In this document: positions 8,615 to 16,916 of the stretch, in pieces | Layout of the letters: each line of letters opens with the position of its first letter | Position numbering within the stretch: position 1 is the first letter of the stretch | Assembly: GCA_902524955.1 (NCBI GenBank) | Contig: CABZEY010000001.1 | Coordinates: 1-64,000, forward strand | Direction: 5' to 3' | Length of the DNA stretch: 64,000 bases | Origin: an uncultured Pelagibacteraceae bacterium | GTDB lineage: Bacteria; Pseudomonadota; Alphaproteobacteria; Pelagibacterales; Pelagibacteraceae | Notes under the pieces: generated by a model | The model's input: only the letters and a program-made list of their open reading frames with translations | What the model was told of the DNA's origin: nothing | Database searches by the model: none | Made by a program: the position numbers and the translations under genes

Positions 8615-9154
8615 CTAAATACTAAGAGCGATTCTTACTATAGTTGTAATGATATCGTCTTTATCTCTTTTAGGTAATGATCTCCAAATTCTTGAAATAA
8701 AATTTGATCTTTTTTTTGAATTAGTTGACAGCTCTTCATCTGGAAAAGTAATATTTTCTGGTACATTTATTGCAATAACTTTTTTCTTTTCAATAACATC
8801 TGAACAATTGATTACCTGAACGTTTGTCACAAGTTTTTCAAAGTTATTTCTTAAATAAGTTTGTACTGCAGTTTTTCTAGCTTGAAAACATGCTTCATCT
8901 TCAGAAATATTTGTCCCATAAATATACTCGCCAGTTAAGGTTTTCCATGCATCTGTTTTTATCTTGAATTTGGATATGCATTTTCGTTGTCTATTTTTTA
9001 AATCTTCAGAATATTCTTTTATAATCTTAGTTTTTTTAATTTTCACATTAGTAGAAAGAGTAATTTCATCCTTTAAAATACAAGCTTGCTTTGCATTTAA
9101 TTGGCTGACTAGCAAAATCGAAATTATTGAGAATAAAACAAATATTTTTTTCAT
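8615..9154 (-). CDS. Secreted protein of unknown function
   Basis: 179 aa with a Sec signal peptide (MKKIFVLFSIISILLVSQLNA, cleavage near residue 21-22). The mature part has four or five Cys (QACILKD, KCISKF, EACFQARK, INCSD) and lysine-rich stretches. A segment around EDEACFQARKTAVQTYLRN resembles the pattern of proteins with LPP20/flagellar-assembly-like repeats (Ala-rich helix with conserved Cys), but I cannot assign a family. Only 13 bases separate it from the next secreted orphan upstream, so the two are probably co-transcribed. Confidence 0.7.
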   Translation of the reverse strand: MKKIFVLFSIISILLVSQLNAKQACILKDEITLSTNVKIKKTKIIKEYSEDLKNRQRKCISKFKIKTDAWKTLTGEYIYGTNISEDEACFQARKTAVQTYLRNNFEKLVTNVQVINCSDVIEKKKVIAINVPENITFPDEELSTNSKKRSNFISRIWRSLPKRDKDDIITTIVRIALSI

Positions 9155-9167
9155 TTAATTATAAAGT

Positions 9168-10373
9168 TTAAAAATCCTTTTTCATCCCAGAAGGTCCACC
9201 TTTAACAACTTTATTATAAGTACTATTTAAGGACATTATTAATAACTTGACTATACCTGTTGCTCTTTGATTGTAAGTGCCTGATGACTTGTATAATTCT
9301 ATTGTTGAAAACCATTTTTGCTTATACCACTGTGATGTCTTATTCCAAATTTTATCACTATCGAGCCGATGTTTTCTCACCAATTTCTTTTCTATTGCTT
9401 TAATTTGACTTCTTGCAGTACTAAATTGACTTCTGTTGACATATTGCAACACATAACCTTTTCTAGCTTCGTAAAATCCTTTAATCACCATGTAATTTTG
9501 ATAACTTGATTCTAATATTCCCTCCGGTGATGATAAATAAGCTGCTCTTTTTTTTGCTGCTTCTTGTCTTTTTCTTTCTTGCTCTTCATACTTCTCCCGT
9601 CGAACTCTCTCCGCATCTTCTCTAGCTTTAATTTCAGCTTCTCTTTTTTTTTGTGCTGCTAATCTTTCTTGCTCTTTTTTCTTTTTTAACTCTGCAACCT
9701 TAACGAAATAAGCATCTTTTAATTGAGCGTATGATTTATTTTCTTTGAGATCTCTAAATCCAACTAAAAGCGTTTCAGCTATAAGTTGGTTACACTGGGG
9801 ATTCATATAATTATAACAATTAGAATATTGGCCTATAGAGTGAAATAGAATTTTATATTTATAACGACTTGATTGACTAAAATATATTGTCATTTGTATA
9901 TCTTTACGGTTTGCTCGACTCAAATAAATTCTAGAGCTACGCTCTTTAAAAACCCAATTATAAGTCATTGACTTACAAGTTGTCATATTTGTTGCGGTAA
10001 CGGTTCCATTGGGTTTAAACACATACTCTACAAAATAATTCTTATCAGGTCTTTGTGAGAGAAAACTAAAATGTGAAAACATTATTTTTTGTGGAACTTG
10101 AAATTTTTCTGGTCCAACAGCACTTACATACTTATCTGTCTTTCCAAAAAATATAAAATTTTTACCCTGTCTACACGTTGTGTCGGTTTTGCTGGTTGTT
10201 TTGTTCTTAACATTTACATCTTTAGATTTAGATGAATTTTTGTTTAATTTATTTATTTTATCCTTAGTGTTTTTTAATTGTTTTTTAAATTTTTCGTGTG
10301 TTACAGCATTTGCATCAAATAATAATAGATTGGAAAAAAGACTAAATAATGCGAAGATTTTTAAAACTTTCAT
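9168..10373 (-). CDS. Secreted coiled-coil protein of unknown function
   Basis: 401 aa. Signal peptide to about residue 23 (ending DANA). A Lys/Asn/Ser-rich linker (about 25-65) leads to a beta-rich domain with two Cys pairs (TTCRQG; TTCKSM; NCYNYMNPQCN), then a long, strongly charged K/E/R coiled coil at about 230-280 and a helical C-terminal region with aromatic residues. Architecture suggests a periplasmic structural or adaptor protein. No family recognised. Upstream of and apparently co-transcribed with the 8615-9154 gene. Confidence 0.7.
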   Translation of the reverse strand: MKVLKIFALFSLFSNLLLFDANAVTHEKFKKQLKNTKDKINKLNKNSSKSKDVNVKNKTTSKTDTTCRQGKNFIFFGKTDKYVSAVGPEKFQVPQKIMFSHFSFLSQRPDKNYFVEYVFKPNGTVTATNMTTCKSMTYNWVFKERSSRIYLSRANRKDIQMTIYFSQSSRYKYKILFHSIGQYSNCYNYMNPQCNQLIAETLLVGFRDLKENKSYAQLKDAYFVKVAELKKKKEQERLAAQKKREAEIKAREDAERVRREKYEEQERKRQEAAKKRAAYLSSPEGILESSYQNYMVIKGFYEARKGYVLQYVNRSQFSTARSQIKAIEKKLVRKHRLDSDKIWNKTSQWYKQKWFSTIELYKSSGTYNQRATGIVKLLIMSLNSTYNKVVKGGPSGMKKDF

Positions 10374-10417
10374 ATCCTATTTAAGCATATGAATTATTCA
10401 AATGAAACAGGATTTAG

Positions 10418-10741
10418 CTATCTTTTTTTCTCATAAATAAAAGCTTTCACTGATGGTCCATTATTAGGATGTATTTTTGTAATTACTCTTTCGTATTCTT
10501 CTCCTTCATATTCGTCGATTTCTTTGATTATATTTTGCAGTTGCTTTGAGTAAAATAGTTTACCCTCAATTTTCTCTCCATTTGTATCAAGTGATATTAT
10601 GGGATAACCAATATCAATATCACTTATCCAATTTCCAAAACAATGAGCATCACTCCATGAACCTTGAATTTGATCAAAAAAATGATGAGCTTCACCTCCA
10701 GGTTTAAGTGTGCCATAAACAAATAAATAATTAATCGTCAT
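10418..10741 (-). CDS. Gamma-glutamylcyclotransferase-like (GGCT/AIG2) protein
   Basis: 107 aa. The N-terminal FVYGTLKPGG (7-16) is the diagnostic substrate-binding motif of the GGCT-like fold, and the catalytic Glu is expected in DEYEGEEYER (about 76-85). Family members cleave gamma-glutamyl amino acids or related amides to 5-oxoproline; the precise substrate cannot be read from sequence. Its start overlaps the stop of the small membrane gene upstream (ATGA), so the two are coupled. Confidence 0.85.
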   Translation of the reverse strand: MTINYLFVYGTLKPGGEAHHFFDQIQGSWSDAHCFGNWISDIDIGYPIISLDTNGEKIEGKLFYSKQLQNIIKEIDEYEGEEYERVITKIHPNNGPSVKAFIYEKKR

Positions 10742-10911
10742 CTAGAATTTACAAATAAAAATGCAAAAAAAATACTCATGGTAAAAATGACTGTCTGGCC
10801 TTGACTAGAATACCATATAAATGGACTTGGCAGATTTCCAAAAAAAAACATAACTTGGAGAGCGATGTTAGTTGCTCCAAAGATATACAAAAATCTCTCT
10901 AACTTGCTCAT
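10738..10911 (-). CDS. Small membrane protein, 57 aa
   Basis: A 57-codon frame beginning ATG 10911 (MSKLERFLYIFGATNIALQV) and ending in a TGA that overlaps the GGCT-like start by ATGA. Two hydrophobic segments (about 7-25 and 40-54) are separated by a short polar loop with PSPF and WYSS. Start/stop overlap with the downstream gene and the hydrophobic pattern support a real gene; no family recognised. Confidence 0.65.
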   Translation of the reverse strand: MSKLERFLYIFGATNIALQVMFFFGNLPSPFIWYSSQGQTVIFTMSIFFAFLFVNSR

Positions 10912-10927
10912 TTAAATTTTTGAAAAA

Positions 10928-11437
10928 TTAATTAATATTTATTTTCGATATCATCCCAGCTTCTAAATGTCCGGGTACATTGCAACCGCCAAATAATTCT
11001 GCATCAGAAGTAAACTTCCAAATCAGTTCTGCTTTTTGTTTGGGCTCCAGTAAAACAGAGTTTGCATGTGAATGGGCCATTTTACGATTCGTCTTTGCCA
11101 TGTGTTTCATCTTTTTTTTATTAATTTTATTTGGCAACAATATCCCCATTCTCATCATATCGAGCATTTCAGGTCCATGTTTTTTATGCATCATCATGGT
11201 TGCAATATTAAACTCATGCACTAGCACACCTTTATTCTCAACAACAAACCTTACTGTCTCACCCTTTTTAACATTAATAGTTTTAGGCTCATAATAATTA
11301 TCATACATGTCCACTTTGATTGTCTTAGACACATCAGATGCTTTTCCTTTCATACCAATCATTTTCATTGGGGCTGAGAAAAGCTGGTGTTGAAAACTTA
11401 GAATAAAAGTTATTAAATATATAAAAAATAATTTCAT
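10928..11437 (-). CDS. Periplasmic cupredoxin (blue copper protein), Met/His-rich
   Basis: 169 aa with an N-terminal signal peptide (to about 21). Type 1 copper ligands are all visible: H74 in LVHEF, C152 in GGCNVPGH, H157 and M162 in AGM. Between the first His and the Cys the loop (about 78-125) is rich in Met and His (MMMHKKH, MKHMAK, MAHSHA), which suggests extra copper binding. It lies directly downstream of a cytochrome c on the same strand (one base apart), so they likely form an electron-transfer or copper-handling pair. Similar to the plastocyanin/azurin-like CopC-associated proteins of alphaproteobacteria. Confidence 0.85.
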   Translation of the reverse strand: MKLFFIYLITFILSFQHQLFSAPMKMIGMKGKASDVSKTIKVDMYDNYYEPKTINVKKGETVRFVVENKGVLVHEFNIATMMMHKKHGPEMLDMMRMGILLPNKINKKKMKHMAKTNRKMAHSHANSVLLEPKQKAELIWKFTSDAELFGGCNVPGHLEAGMISKININ

Positions 11438-11438
11438 A

Positions 11439-11900
11439 TTAATTTAATCTCATTTGATACTGATAATTCTGATTAGACCAGAAAGATTTAAAATATGCAA
11501 TTACTGATTTAATCTCTGCGTCATTAAGTTTATCTGAAAACCCCATCATTTTTCCCTCATAATTAGGAACCATTTTAGCTAAGCCACGTTTAATAATATA
11601 AAATAGGATTTTATCACTATGATGCCAAGTGTGGCCAGTACCGTTTAGTGGGGGAGCTAGTCGGTGACCATCAGCATCTACTCTATCTTTCCACCCCACT
11701 TGGCCTGATAGGTTGCTTTGATGACAACTTGCACAATTGGCTTGGTAAAGCTCTTTTCCAAGTTTAAATGTTTGTGAACCTTTAAAAGTTTTTTCAATTA
11801 CAATTTTTTGATCATGGTGATTAGCAAAAGATAAAGATTGTAATAATATTAGTGACACTAGTACTAATATAAAATTATTAATTATTCTAAATGATATCAT
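11439..11900 (-). CDS. Cytochrome c (class I, periplasmic)
   Basis: 153 aa from ATG 11900; a longer frame reaches a TTG at 11939 but would put 13 extra hydrophobic residues before an already good signal peptide (MISFRIINNFILVLVSLILL...SFA). One haem-binding motif CASCH at 56-60; a Met-containing loop (MVPNYEGKMMGF) supplies the sixth ligand. The text GHRLAPPLNGTGHTWHH matches the cytochrome c found next to copper proteins in marine alphaproteobacteria. Transcribed together with the cupredoxin gene. Confidence 0.87.
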   Translation of the reverse strand: MISFRIINNFILVLVSLILLQSLSFANHHDQKIVIEKTFKGSQTFKLGKELYQANCASCHQSNLSGQVGWKDRVDADGHRLAPPLNGTGHTWHHSDKILFYIIKRGLAKMVPNYEGKMMGFSDKLNDAEIKSVIAYFKSFWSNQNYQYQMRLN

Positions 11901-12035
11901 TGATATTAAGAATATAATGAAAAATTTAAATGACTTCAATATGACGTTATGTCTATTTTAGATATGTCAAAATAAGATAGTAGATATTCTGATTTGCCGC
12001 TGGTTGAATGCAACGATTATCTGTAACAGTTTATT

Positions 12036-12107
12036 ATGAATAAAGTAATTTTATTAGCTTCTTTACTGGTAATGAACGGTATAGTTCTATCAGCAAGTGC
12101 CATCTAG
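12036..12107 (+). CDS. Tiny hydrophobic peptide, 23 aa (possible leader or signal-peptide remnant)
   Basis: ATG 12036 to TAG 12107 reads like a Sec signal peptide and nothing more (MNKVILLASLLVMNG...SASAI). No ribosome site is obvious. It could be a short membrane peptide, a leader, or the remains of a lost exported protein. It lies in the otherwise gene-free interval 11901-12305, 36 bases before a strong hairpin. Confidence 0.3.
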   Translation: MNKVILLASLLVMNGIVLSASAI

Positions 12108-12142
12108 TTACTTTGAAGTAATACGTTTTTCTCTATATTCTC

Positions 12143-12180
12143 ATAAACCCAGTGGCTCGCAAGAGCCACACCCCCTTTAT
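12143..12180 (+). ncRNA. Perfect stem-loop with GCAA tetraloop, strand uncertain
   Basis: GTGGCTC (12152-12158) and GAGCCAC (12163-12169) pair perfectly around a GCAA loop, and flanking ATAAA (12143-12147) pairs with TTTAT (12176-12180) around C-rich internal bulges. The block is GC-rich in a very AT-rich gap. The T-run is short, so a terminator is not clear; a small RNA or a leader element is equally possible. Confidence 0.4.
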
Positions 12181-12193
12181 AATAGCTTAAAAA

Positions 12194-12244
12194 AAGAAAA
12201 TTTTCTTAAAATTTCGTTATTTTTAGCTTAATTGAATAACGAAA
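12194..12244. promoter_or_regulatory. Palindrome and long inverted repeat upstream of a small HTH-like gene
   Basis: AAGAAAATTTTCTT at 12194-12207 is a perfect 14-base palindrome. TTTCGTTATT (12212-12221) and AATAACGAAA (12235-12244) form a perfect 10-base inverted repeat with a 13-base loop. TAGCTTAA occurs twice (12183-12190 and 12224-12231). The next gene starts at 12306. The symmetry fits operator sites or a transcript hairpin; the remaining gap sequence shows nothing else. Confidence 0.4.
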
Positions 12245-12305
12245 AGATTGTCATGCCTTATTAGATAGTTCATATTTATTTTGTGATTTTATTGAATAAA
12301 TATTT

Positions 12306-12503
12306 ATGAGTTACGAAGATTTTATAGAAGCTTTAGATGAACTGTACATGAGTATAGAAGAAGTGGCTGAAAAGCTTGGTTTGGAAGTTGACGAAGTCAA
12401 GGCTTGGGAAGAATCTGATGATGAAATACCAGATGCAGCAGTAGAATTAATAAAATCTGAACGAGAAAGTAGATCTGCAGATCAAATAGAAGCAGAAGAA
12501 TAG
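12306..12503 (+). CDS. Small acidic helix-turn-helix-like protein
   Basis: 65 aa, very acidic. The segment SIEEVAEKLGLEVDEVKAWE (about 16-35) has the spacing of an XRE/Cro-type helix-turn-helix, ending in an acidic C-terminal tail. The high negative charge is unusual for a DNA binder, so it may act as an anti-factor or bind protein. Preceded by palindromic sequence. No family recognised. Confidence 0.6.
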   Translation: MSYEDFIEALDELYMSIEEVAEKLGLEVDEVKAWEESDDEIPDAAVELIKSERESRSADQIEAEE

Positions 12504-12524
12504 ATAAATTGAATACCCAATTTA

Positions 12525-13190
12525 TTAAATGCTAATATTTTTAAGTAGTGATTTATAATTTAGAAATTTTTTGCATTTAAAATATGATTTTGGCTTACGA
12601 GTAAAACCATTAAGTTTAAGCAAAAAATCAACTTTTGAATTAAGTGAAGCCTCATAATCATGCTCACTGTCTCCGATAAACAAACAATCACTTTTCCTCA
12701 TTTTCATTTTTTTGATAAGTGCATTTAACATGCCTGGATGAGGCTTTTTATGTTTAAATGTATTTCCACCACAAATTACTTTAAAATATTTACCAAGCTT
12801 TGACTCTTTGATTACAATTTTAGTCAAATTTTCAAGTTTATTTGATGCAACAGCAACTTTAATTTTATTTTTGTTTAAATTTTTTAAAAACTTATCGATA
12901 TCTTTATAAACTGATGATTTTACAAAAAGATTTTTTTTATAATAATTATAAAAATACCTAAACATAGTTTTCTTGAGTTTCTCACTTGCATGTTCTTTAT
13001 TTATTTGAAGTGAAAAATTAATATTACCTATAATTCCTTGGCCAACGATACCTTTAATCTGAGAACGAGAGATAGGTTTAAATCCAAAATACCTCAAAGT
13101 TTTATTATTAGCATTTAAAATATCTAGTTTTGAGTCTACTAACGTACCATCTAGATCAAATATTATTAATTTGTAATCGTATAATTTCAC
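12525..13190 (-). CDS. HAD hydrolase, phosphoglycolate phosphatase-like
   Basis: 221 aa with GTG start at 13190. HAD motif I is FDLDGTLVDS (about 11-20), motif II VASNK near 115, motif III Lys in HKKPHPG near 147-153 and motif IV GDSEHDY near 168-174. This spacing and the helical cap match the Gph/PGP subfamily, which removes the phosphate of 2-phosphoglycolate formed in DNA repair; related HADs act on other small phosphates, so substrate is inferred. Confidence 0.85.
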   Translation of the reverse strand: MKLYDYKLIIFDLDGTLVDSKLDILNANNKTLRYFGFKPISRSQIKGIVGQGIIGNINFSLQINKEHASEKLKKTMFRYFYNYYKKNLFVKSSVYKDIDKFLKNLNKNKIKVAVASNKLENLTKIVIKESKLGKYFKVICGGNTFKHKKPHPGMLNALIKKMKMRKSDCLFIGDSEHDYEASLNSKVDFLLKLNGFTRKPKSYFKCKKFLNYKSLLKNISI

Positions 13191-13239
13191 TAAATTATTT
13201 GAGAAATTTCAGGGTTAATAAAAAATTCTATAAAGATAA

Positions 13240-14391
13240 TCATAATTCGTCTAATTTACTTAATATTTTAGGAATGAATTTTTTAAAATTAAAAAATCCT
13301 TTATTACAATACTGGTTAGTCATTTGATCAAACTTTCTATAAAGATATTCTAGATTAATATTATTCTCATTTAAAAAATCTAAATTTTCTCCTATGCCTG
13401 GATATAAGGCTATTACGTTAGATAAATCAAAATTTTTAAGATATGAAATATCCTTAATTTCTACCTCGTATTTATCTTGTAATCTAGTTTGCTGATCACC
13501 AATTAAATCAGATTTGAATTTGACAAGGCATTCATCTAATTCGATTGATCTAGTTAAATTAGTATTTTGTATAAGCATGATTTTTTTAAACTTATAATTT
13601 TTAAAGTCAGATTCCTCAAAACATAATTGATTATCAAAAATAAATAGGGTTTGGTCATCTTTGGTTTCACCATTATTAAACTCTGGGTTAATTTGGACAT
13701 ACTCTTTCTCTGATACTAATGGGATGGCATTTTCGTTAAGTTTAATTTTTTCATACCTTTGGTTGGTAAATTTTTTAATATTCCACTCCTGCGCAACATA
13801 GTTTTTTCCTTTGGTTTGTAAGCCAGCTGTCCAACGCCAAGAAAGTGTATTTGAAGCAGGGTCACCGTCTCTAAGATATTTCATAAAAAATTCGGCTCCT
13901 AATTGCCATGGTAAATCCAGTGTAAAAATCCAGATAGATGAAAACCACATTCTAGCGTGATTATGAAGGTATCCTGTTTTTTTTAACTCACTCACCCAAT
14001 CATTAAAACATTCAATATCAGTATTTCCATTTATTGCATTTTTAAAAATTTTATTATTATGAAATTCTTTTCTTAACTTTTCTAGATCATTTACAAAATC
14101 TGTCCATAAACTAGGTCTTCTCTCCAACCAGCCTTTCCAATAAGTTCTCCAAAGGACTTCCTGGGTAAATTTTTCTATCTTAGAAAAAGGAAATTTTTTT
14201 ATAGCTTTTTGTATAACCTCTTTTTCACTTAAAACTCCATGTGTCACATATGGTGATAAACATGATGTATTTGTTCTTTTATCAGGTCCAAAATCAAAAT
14301 TGCGATCTCTTGCATACAAAGCCAGGTTATTTTCTACAAAAGCATTTAGTTGCTCTAAGGCTTTTGCTCTTGAAGGATGAATTTGAGTCAT
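13240..14391 (-). CDS. Photolyase/cryptochrome FAD-domain protein, FAD domain at the N-terminus
   Basis: 383 aa. The first 240 residues are a photolyase-type FAD-binding helical domain: TSCLSPYVTHGVLS (about 42-55), EVLWRTYWKGWL, KKTGYLHNHARMW, GDPASNTLSWRWTAGLQ (about 178-194) and NIKKFTNQRY. The antenna-type alpha/beta domain that normally precedes it is missing; instead residues about 250-383 follow, with alternating strands and helices (TLFIFDN, KIMLIQ, NVIALYPGIGE). Flavin-binding and a light-dependent DNA-repair or photoreceptor role are inferred from the family. It overlaps nothing and follows the HAD gene's promoter side. Confidence 0.8.
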   Translation of the reverse strand: MTQIHPSRAKALEQLNAFVENNLALYARDRNFDFGPDKRTNTSCLSPYVTHGVLSEKEVIQKAIKKFPFSKIEKFTQEVLWRTYWKGWLERRPSLWTDFVNDLEKLRKEFHNNKIFKNAINGNTDIECFNDWVSELKKTGYLHNHARMWFSSIWIFTLDLPWQLGAEFFMKYLRDGDPASNTLSWRWTAGLQTKGKNYVAQEWNIKKFTNQRYEKIKLNENAIPLVSEKEYVQINPEFNNGETKDDQTLFIFDNQLCFEESDFKNYKFKKIMLIQNTNLTRSIELDECLVKFKSDLIGDQQTRLQDKYEVEIKDISYLKNFDLSNVIALYPGIGENLDFLNENNINLEYLYRKFDQMTNQYCNKGFFNFKKFIPKILSKLDEL

Positions 14392-14423
14392 AATTTAATT
14401 ATAAAGGTTTAATTGAGATATAA

Positions 14424-16916
14424 CTACTCGTTTCTTACCATTGGGTAAACGCTTGGTTTTAGGAAACGGTAAGTATTAATTAGTATTAAAATTAAAGTTA
14501 AAGCCCCAATGATGATAAGGACATTTAATACTGGTACAAACTCGAATTGCCAACCTAACCTAAAAATAGTCTCAATCACAAACTCTGATGTAAAAATTCC
14601 AAAAATGCCTGCAATCATAAATATTGAAATGTAAGTAATTAAAAACTCAATTAAATTTGCTTTAATTAATTTACCTGATCTTAAGCCTAAAATTTTAAAA
14701 ATTAAATTTTGATAAATTCCAATTCTTGCTTGAACGATCACAGCTGAAGCAATAACCATCAAACCCACAATCACCACTACGGAAGAAATGATTACTACAG
14801 CCATAAAAATTTTGTTCACCAGATTTGTTATTTTTCCAAGATAAGTTGAAACTTTGATCCCTGAAATATTTGGAAAATTTTGAACCAGTTTTGCTTCATT
14901 AATATATTTTTTATCTGAAAACTTTGCTGTAGCGATATATTCATGAGGTAATTTATTTGCAAAGTTAGGATTGATGATCATTGCAAAGTTAATTGATAAA
15001 TCTCTGTAATCCACTTTTCTTAAACTGGTCACCACACCAGTCATTTCTCTACCATAAATCTTTAATGTTAGTTGATCATTTAAATTTACTCCAAAGTTCC
15101 TTGCAACTTTAGCATCAAGCGAAATTTGTAACTTATCACTCTCTAAATTAAACCACTCTCCCGCAACGATTGGATTGTCTTCAGGTGGTAGGTTGCTCCA
15201 TGATATTCTTCTATCACGTTCTAAAACCCAAAAAGAGTCGTTAGTTGGTTTAATATAAGTTAGAGGATCAATACCATTAATTTTAGCAACTGAGGCAGGT
15301 GCAATAGGAACTGTTTCATATTTTAGATCAGGGTCTTGTTTGTTTAAATAATTAATAAAATTATCTTTTACATCTTTTTGAATACTGACATAAAAGTAAT
15401 CCGGTGCAATTTCAGGGATAGATTTTTCTAATTCTCTTTTAAAATTAGTTCCAACTAAAGTTAAAGTTAGTAATAAAGTTGCCCCAATTCCAAGTGATAA
15501 AACTGTGATTGGAAAAACTGACCTGTCTTGGATAATATTTCTAACTGCGAATCTTAATGGCAAAAAATGAAATTTCTTAAAATGTTTTAAAACATATATG
15601 ATAGTTTTTGATAAAAGATAAAAAATCCCACAAAAAACAAAGAAAAATACAAAGTAAGTAACTGTATAATACAACTTATCTGAACGAAGTAGAAATATAA
15701 CTAGCAGTATAATGAGACTCATTAAAATTAACAAAATATTTTTTGTTCCGAGTTGAAAACGAGTGAGTTGAAAAATATTTCTAAACAAACTTGTAGCTTT
15801 AATTTGTTCAATTGATGATACTGTTGGAATACAAAAAATTATTACAATCAAAAAACCTGTCATTAATATCAGGCCATAGTTGTAGAAACTAAATTCACTT
15901 TCTAAAGATAAACCAAGATTAGTGATAAAGTGATTAGCTTGGGGAATAATTAACAATGACATCACATAAGCGAGTGAAGTTATAAAAAATAAAAGTAATA
16001 AAATTTCAATATAAAAAATTTGTTTAATATCTTTGGATTTGAAACCAATCGATTTCATAATAGCGATACTTACGTTTTTTTGATTTATAAAAGAAATTAA
16101 AGTATTCGAAATCCCAACACCTGCAATTAACATAGCACTGATTGAGACTAAAGACAAAAATTCAGAAAAGTTTGATATTAAACGCTTTAAATTATTAGCC
16201 GCATCTTCTGGTAACCTAATTTTATAAGTTGGAAATTCTTTTAACTTTTCGTAAACAAATTTTAAAGCATCTTCATTTGGTGCTTTAACTTTGTACTCAT
16301 AATTTACAAAACTTCCAATTGAAGTCACATTTAACTTTTCAAATGCACGATTACTCACAATTGCAAAATCTCCAAATAACAAGGCACGACCTAAATCAGG
16401 CACAGTCTCAACATAACCCACAACCTTGAAAGGGGCTTGTTTAACATAAACCGTATCATTTACTTTCAAGTTTAACGTTTCAAAAATCTTTCGATTTACA
16501 ACAATAGTATTAACTTCTGATTGCAATCTTTGCATCGCGTTTTGCGGTTCTGAAAATACTCTCCCATATAAAGGATATTGATCGTCTACGGCTTTAAGTC
16601 TAATGAAAAAAGCATTTGTCTCATCTGTTAATGATCCAGTTAGCATAGTTGAAAATTCAATAGTTGAAGAAACAATGCTCTTTTTTTTTAATTCATTTAA
16701 AAAATTTGGATTAATTTGCTTAGTTCTAGTGTCAACTTCAAAATCTCCACCTAGCAGAACCTTTGCGTTATTTTTAAGTTCCTTTTTTAAACCAGTTTCT
16801 AAATTTATAATTAAGCTTAAAATAAATAAACTTATAAACAAGGTAATAATTATAGAAAAAAGTTTTATATAACTTCTAGATAAATCTCTTATCGCATAAG
16901 AAAATTGTTTCATCAT
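14424..16916 (-). CDS. ABC transporter permease with duplicated FtsX/MacB-type domains
   Basis: 830 aa membrane protein. One N-terminal helix, a periplasmic domain with FEVDTR and related beta segments, three helices, then a second copy with its own N-terminal helix (RSVFPITVLSLGIGA), periplasmic domain and three C-terminal helices: the FtsX architecture of YbbP-like permeases. With the ATPase it overlaps by 4 bases, it matches the E. coli ybbA-ybbP pair found beside tesA, predicted to export lipid or envelope substrates. Substrate unknown. Confidence 0.88.
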   Translation of the reverse strand: MMKQFSYAIRDLSRSYIKLFSIIITLFISLFILSLIINLETGLKKELKNNAKVLLGGDFEVDTRTKQINPNFLNELKKKSIVSSTIEFSTMLTGSLTDETNAFFIRLKAVDDQYPLYGRVFSEPQNAMQRLQSEVNTIVVNRKIFETLNLKVNDTVYVKQAPFKVVGYVETVPDLGRALLFGDFAIVSNRAFEKLNVTSIGSFVNYEYKVKAPNEDALKFVYEKLKEFPTYKIRLPEDAANNLKRLISNFSEFLSLVSISAMLIAGVGISNTLISFINQKNVSIAIMKSIGFKSKDIKQIFYIEILLLLFFITSLAYVMSLLIIPQANHFITNLGLSLESEFSFYNYGLILMTGFLIVIIFCIPTVSSIEQIKATSLFRNIFQLTRFQLGTKNILLILMSLIILLVIFLLRSDKLYYTVTYFVFFFVFCGIFYLLSKTIIYVLKHFKKFHFLPLRFAVRNIIQDRSVFPITVLSLGIGATLLLTLTLVGTNFKRELEKSIPEIAPDYFYVSIQKDVKDNFINYLNKQDPDLKYETVPIAPASVAKINGIDPLTYIKPTNDSFWVLERDRRISWSNLPPEDNPIVAGEWFNLESDKLQISLDAKVARNFGVNLNDQLTLKIYGREMTGVVTSLRKVDYRDLSINFAMIINPNFANKLPHEYIATAKFSDKKYINEAKLVQNFPNISGIKVSTYLGKITNLVNKIFMAVVIISSVVVIVGLMVIASAVIVQARIGIYQNLIFKILGLRSGKLIKANLIEFLITYISIFMIAGIFGIFTSEFVIETIFRLGWQFEFVPVLNVLIIIGALTLILILINTYRFLKPSVYPMVRNE

